64,000 nucleotides of DNA, from assembly GCF_007279655.1 (NCBI RefSeq), contig NZ_QKWN01000014.1, positions 62,001 through 126,000 on the forward strand, read 5' to 3'. Each line of letters begins with the position of its first letter. The first letter of the stretch is position 1. The notes under the pieces are model-generated. The model saw only the letters and a list, made by a program, of their open reading frames with translations, made no database searches and had not been told where the DNA came from. Position numbers and translations under genes: made by a program. This DNA is from Robertkochia solimangrovi. Lineage in GTDB: Bacteria > Bacteroidota > Bacteroidia > Flavobacteriales > Flavobacteriaceae. Shown in pieces: positions 61,620-64,000 of the stretch.

Positions 61620-62807
61620 ATGGCAAAGGAAACTTTTGATCGTTCCAAACCCCACTTAAATATAGGTACTATTGGACACGTAGATCACGGTAAAACTACT
61701 CTTACTGCTGCTATTACTAAAGTACTAGCTGATGCCGGACTTTCTGAATTGCGTTCATTCGATTCGATTGACAATGCTCCTGAGGAGAAAGAAAGAGGTA
61801 TTACTATCAACACTTCTCACGTAGAATATCAAACTGCTAACCGTCACTACGCGCACGTTGACTGTCCTGGTCACGCTGACTACGTAAAGAACATGGTTAC
61901 TGGTGCTGCTCAGATGGATGGAGCTATCCTTGTGGTTGCTGCTACTGATGGTCCTATGCCACAGACTCGTGAGCACATCCTTTTAGGTCGTCAGGTTGGT
62001 GTTCCAAGAATCGTTGTTTTCTTGAACAAAGTTGACATGGTTGATGATGAGGAGCTTCTTGAGCTAGTTGAGATGGAAGTTAGAGATCTTTTAAGCTTCT
62101 ACGAATATGATGGAGATAACGGTCCTGTGATTCCAGGTTCTGCTCTTGGTGCACTTAACGGTGAGCAAAAATGGGTAGATTCTGTAATGAAACTTATGGA
62201 GGCTGTTGATGAGTGGATCGAACTTCCACAACGTGATGTAGATAAGGATTTCCTTATGCCAGTTGAAGATGTATTCACCATTACAGGTCGTGGTACTGTT
62301 GCTACAGGACGTATCGAGTCTGGTGTTGCAAGAACTGGTGATCCAGTTGAAATCATCGGTATGGGTGCTGAGAAACTTACTTCTACTATTACCGGGGTTG
62401 AGATGTTTAGAAAGATCCTTGACAGAGGTGAGGCTGGTGATAACGTAGGTATCCTACTTAGAGGTATCGAGAAATCTGATATCAAAAGAGGTATGGTTAT
62501 CTGTAAGCCAGGATCTGTTAAGCCACACGCTAAATTCAAAGCTGAGGTTTATATCCTTAAGAAAGAAGAAGGTGGACGTCACACTCCATTCCACAACAAC
62601 TACCGTCCTCAGTTCTACGTACGTACAACTGACGTAACAGGAACTATCAGTCTTCCTGATGGAGTTGAAATGGTAATGCCTGGTGACAACTTAACTATTA
62701 CTGTTGAGTTACTTCAGCCAATCGCACTTAATAAAGGTCTTCGTTTCGCAATCCGTGAAGGTGGTAGAACTGTAGGTGCTGGTCAGGTTACTGAAATCTT
62801 AGATTAA
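61620..62807 (+). CDS. tuf: Translation elongation factor Tu
   Basis: EF-Tu delivers aminoacyl-tRNA to the ribosome as a GTPase. The 395-aa protein has GHVDHGKT (19-26), the effector loop [32 protein letters not shown] and the SALGALNG element, then domains 2 and 3 to the end. Codon use is strongly biased toward GGT, GCT, GTT and similar triplets, unlike neighbouring genes, as expected for one of the most highly expressed genes. It lies 59 bp after tRNA-Thr(GGT) and upstream of tRNA-Trp, secE and nusG. Confidence 0.99.
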   Translation: MAKETFDRSKPHLNIGTIGHVDHGKTTLTAAITKVLADAGLSELRSFDSIDNAPEEKERGITINTSHVEYQTANRHYAHVDCPGHADYVKNMVTGAAQMDGAILVVAATDGPMPQTREHILLGRQVGVPRIVVFLNKVDMVDDEELLELVEMEVRDLLSFYEYDGDNGPVIPGSALGALNGEQKWVDSVMKLMEAVDEWIELPQRDVDKDFLMPVEDVFTITGRGTVATGRIESGVARTGDPVEIIGMGAEKLTSTITGVEMFRKILDRGEAGDNVGILLRGIEKSDIKRGMVICKPGSVKPHAKFKAEVYILKKEEGGRHTPFHNNYRPQFYVRTTDVTGTISLPDGVEMVMPGDNLTITVELLQPIALNKGLRFAIREGGRTVGAGQVTEILD

Positions 62808-62828
62808 TTTCTATATAAATTACAAGTT

Positions 62829-62860
62829 AAGGGTGTTCCGTCTTGCGACGGGACGCCTTT
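62829..62860 (+). other. Stem-loop between tuf and tRNA-Trp
   Basis: AAGGGTGTTCCGTC, loop TTGC and GACGGGACGCCTTT form a long stem with G-U pairs and a mismatch. No T-run follows, so it is more likely an mRNA 3'-end stabiliser or processing signal than an efficient terminator. Confidence 0.5.
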
Positions 62861-62872
62861 AAACTTGAATAA

Positions 62873-62946
62873 ACGGGTGTAGTTCAAGGGTAGAATAGCG
62901 GTCTCCAAAACCGTTGATGGGAGTTCGAATCTCTCCACCCGTGCCA
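62873..62946 (+). tRNA. trnW: tRNA-Trp, anticodon CCA (with encoded CCA end)
   Basis: The 71-nt body (62873-62943) has acceptor ACGGGTG paired with CACCCGT, anticodon loop CTCCAAA with CCA, T arm GGGAGTTCGAATCTCTC and discriminator G. Unlike the other four tRNAs here, the CCA end follows directly in the DNA (62944-62946). It reads the codon that sets the trp leader attenuator. Confidence 0.96.
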
Positions 62947-63008
62947 AAGTTTTTGATTAGGCTTTTTTTGAAATAGTGGTTTACTCGGTTTGGAGTTTAG
63001 GTTTTATA

Positions 63009-63086
63009 GTTGATGGGAGTTCGTCCCGAAGGCTATCGGGACTCCACCCGTGCCAAAGTTTTTGATTAGGCTTTTTTGAAATAGTG
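63009..63086 (+). repeat. Partial duplicate of the tRNA-Trp 3' half and downstream sequence, split by a palindrome
   Basis: GTTGATGGGAGTTCG (63009-63023) repeats 62912-62926 of tRNA-Trp. An 18-nt palindrome-like insert with arms TCCCGA and TCGGGA follows (63024-63041). Then 45 nt (63042-63086) repeat 62933-62978, including the acceptor 3' strand, CCA and downstream T-rich sequence, with one T fewer. The copy lacks a 5' half and cannot be a working tRNA. Confidence 0.85.
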
Positions 63087-63313
63087 AAAAAATGACTCGT
63101 ATTAGGGTTGAAAAGAGATGGGTTGGATTCCGGTCTGTTTCTCCTGACGTGTCGAAAACCCCCGGTTGAGATTTTATTCTTGATCGTGAGGTGCGAAATG
63201 TTTTAGTTTTTTACGGAACATGGAGCGTGTAGAGTTCGAAGAAATGCAGGTCTGATAAAAGAAAGGGTTTGAGAGCTTTTGAATTATCGAACTGTCGAAT
63301 ATAAAACATAGCT
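63087..63313 (+). other. Gap before secE with nothing recognised
   Basis: Together with the repeat this makes a gap of about 370 bp between tRNA-Trp and secE. After the repeat I see only short open frames (for example 25 codons from 63092) without family resemblance and no perfect TAnnTTTG box near secE. It may be leader or spacer sequence. Confidence 0.4.
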
Positions 63314-63499
63314 ATGTTGAATTATATCAAAGAATCGTTTGAAGAGTTGAGGATGAATGTAACCTGGCCGTCTTGGGCAGAAGGGCAAAACCTAATGGTG
63401 GTTGTTGCCGTTTTTTCAATTTTATTCTCCTTAGCTGTCTATGCAGTCGATACGGTGTTCGGAAAACTGATCAGGTATTATTTTGATTTGATCAATTAA
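63314..63499 (+). CDS. secE: Preprotein translocase subunit SecE
   Basis: SecE is the essential clamp of the SecYEG channel. The 61-aa protein is the short single-helix form, with the amphipathic segment ESFEELRMNVTWPSWAEGQN and a membrane helix near residues 30-50 (VVVAVFSILFSLAVYAVDTVF). It precedes nusG by 16 bp, the conserved secE-nusG order. Confidence 0.95.
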   Translation: MLNYIKESFEELRMNVTWPSWAEGQNLMVVVAVFSILFSLAVYAVDTVFGKLIRYYFDLIN

Positions 63500-63515
63500 A
63501 ATATAAAAAATTGCA

Positions 63516-64000
63516 ATGGCAGAAGCATTAGCAAAACAGTGGTACGTAGTTAGAGCGGTAAGCGGTCAGGAAAACAAGGTAAAAGGTTATATCGAACAGG
63601 AGATAGCCCGTCTTGGTTATACTGATTATGTTGACGAAGTGCTTGTGCCAACTGAAAAAGTAATTCAGATCCGTAACGGAAAAAAAATAAGTAAAGAGCG
63701 TGTCTACTTCCCTGGTTATGTAATGGTGAAAGCCAACCTTGGAGGGGAGATCGTTCACGTAATTAAATCGATCACCGGTGTAATCGGGTTTTTGGGAGAG
63801 GTGAAAGGAGGAGATCCTGTGCCGTTAAGAAAATCGGAGGTTAACAGAATGTTAGGTAAGGTGGATGAGCTTTCGGTGAAGACCGATAATGTTGCGATTC
63901 CTTATATACTTGGTGAAACGGTTAAGGTAATCGATGGTCCTTTCAATGGTTTCAACGGAACGGTTGAGAAGATCAATGAAGAGAAGCGTAAGCTTGAAGT
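63516..64000 (+). CDS. nusG: Transcription termination/antitermination protein NusG, 3' part missing at the edge
   Basis: NusG binds RNA polymerase and links it to Rho or the ribosome. The first 161 residues are present: the NGN domain (WYVVRAVSGQENKVKGYIEQ, then FPGYVMVKANLGG and GVIGFLG) and most of the KOW domain (LGETVKVIDGPFNGFNGTVE). The frame starts MAEALAKQ at 63516 and is open to the window edge, with probably about 20 residues missing. It is the last gene of the tuf-secE-nusG block seen here; ribosomal protein and rpo genes usually follow. Confidence 0.97.
   Translation, partial: MAEALAKQWYVVRAVSGQENKVKGYIEQEIARLGYTDYVDEVLVPTEKVIQIRNGKKISKERVYFPGYVMVKANLGGEIVHVIKSITGVIGFLGEVKGGDPVPLRKSEVNRMLGKVDELSVKTDNVAIPYILGETVKVIDGPFNGFNGTVEKINEEKRKLE

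Noticed and set aside
62947-63086. A second functional tRNA-Trp or an attL/attR pair bounding an island
   Set aside because: The copy lacks the 5' half and its T loop is interrupted. The interval is about 100 bp with no foreign gene, so neither a tRNA nor an island is present now.
63092-63169. 25-codon frame after the tRNA-Trp repeat
   Set aside because: It is short, has no promoter-like box or family resemblance, and its composition is not clearly coding.
1-64000. CRISPR array, prophage, IS element, antiphage or biosynthetic gene cluster
   Set aside because: I looked for regularly spaced repeats, transposase or phage motifs, and defence-type gene sets and saw none; the genes are core metabolic and informational functions.

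Overview
The window is a chromosomal segment of a member of Bacteroidota, most likely family Flavobacteriaceae. The evidence is the repeated Bacteroidota promoter signature (a TTG near -33 and TAnnTTTG near -7), the near absence of Shine-Dalgarno sequences except at rpsU, the trpEGDCFBA order, the ftsH-LUD-cdsA-psd-ACBP block, a Bacteroidota-type THX ribosomal protein and many lineage-typical hypothetical families. I cannot name a genus from sequence alone. Almost everything is core chromosome. I see no CRISPR array, IS element, prophage or antiphage island.

Layout. 1-7.9 kb: the 5' part of a hypothetical gene, kynurenine 3-monooxygenase, a double-VOC lipoprotein, a tiny lipoprotein, an ABC exporter, a coiled-coil/degenerate zinc-ribbon protein with Nif3, and lpxK. 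7.9-20.1 kb (mostly minus strand): a hybrid histidine kinase, GAPDH, lipoyl synthase, an Nramp-like transporter, two ECF sigma factors (one with its anti-sigma factor), murB, an aminotransferase, an aspartyl/PDZ protease and a DUF1573 protein. 20.2-30.5 kb: valS, an acyl-CoA-binding protein, the rsfS-ftsH-LUD-cdsA-psd block (ribosome silencing, membrane proteolysis, phospholipid synthesis), birA, pyrE and a Nudix hydrolase. 30.5-42 kb: two exported peptidases (M14, S9), a SulP transporter, coaD, ddl, a PASTA protein with an RluD-type pseudouridine synthase, yaaA, and two short genes found by eye: 30S protein THX (42 aa) and a 48-aa hypothetical protein.

42-48.7 kb is a complete tryptophan operon, trpEGDCFBA, on the minus strand. 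Upstream of trpE I find an 18-aa leader peptide with three consecutive Trp codons, followed by a strong intrinsic terminator: a transcription attenuator. 48.8-50.6 kb holds a YceI protein, a nitroreductase and a MarR regulator. Two nearly identical operator-like sites lie over the promoters of marR and of the nitroreductase gene. 50.7-59.1 kb: TlpA-like and redoxin-like proteins, a rhodanese, DUF2851, PspC, a K+ channel, an alanine/glycine:cation symporter with an unusual extracytoplasmic N-terminal part, a helix-hairpin-helix protein and an acyl-CoA dehydrogenase.

59.1-64 kb is the translation and transcription block: rpsU (with the only strong Shine-Dalgarno seen here, as expected for bS21 autoregulation in this lineage), a Xer recombinase, HPF, then tRNA-Thr(TGT)-Tyr(GTA)-Gly(TCC)-Thr(GGT)-tuf-tRNA-Trp(CCA)-secE-nusG, which continues past the right edge. 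Downstream of tRNA-Trp lies a partial duplicate of its 3' half interrupted by an 18-nt palindrome.

The most notable items are the trp leader/attenuator, the rpsU leader, the paired MarR sites, the tRNA-Trp remnant, the Nramp homologue without metal-binding motifs, and the domain architecture of the AGCS transporter.
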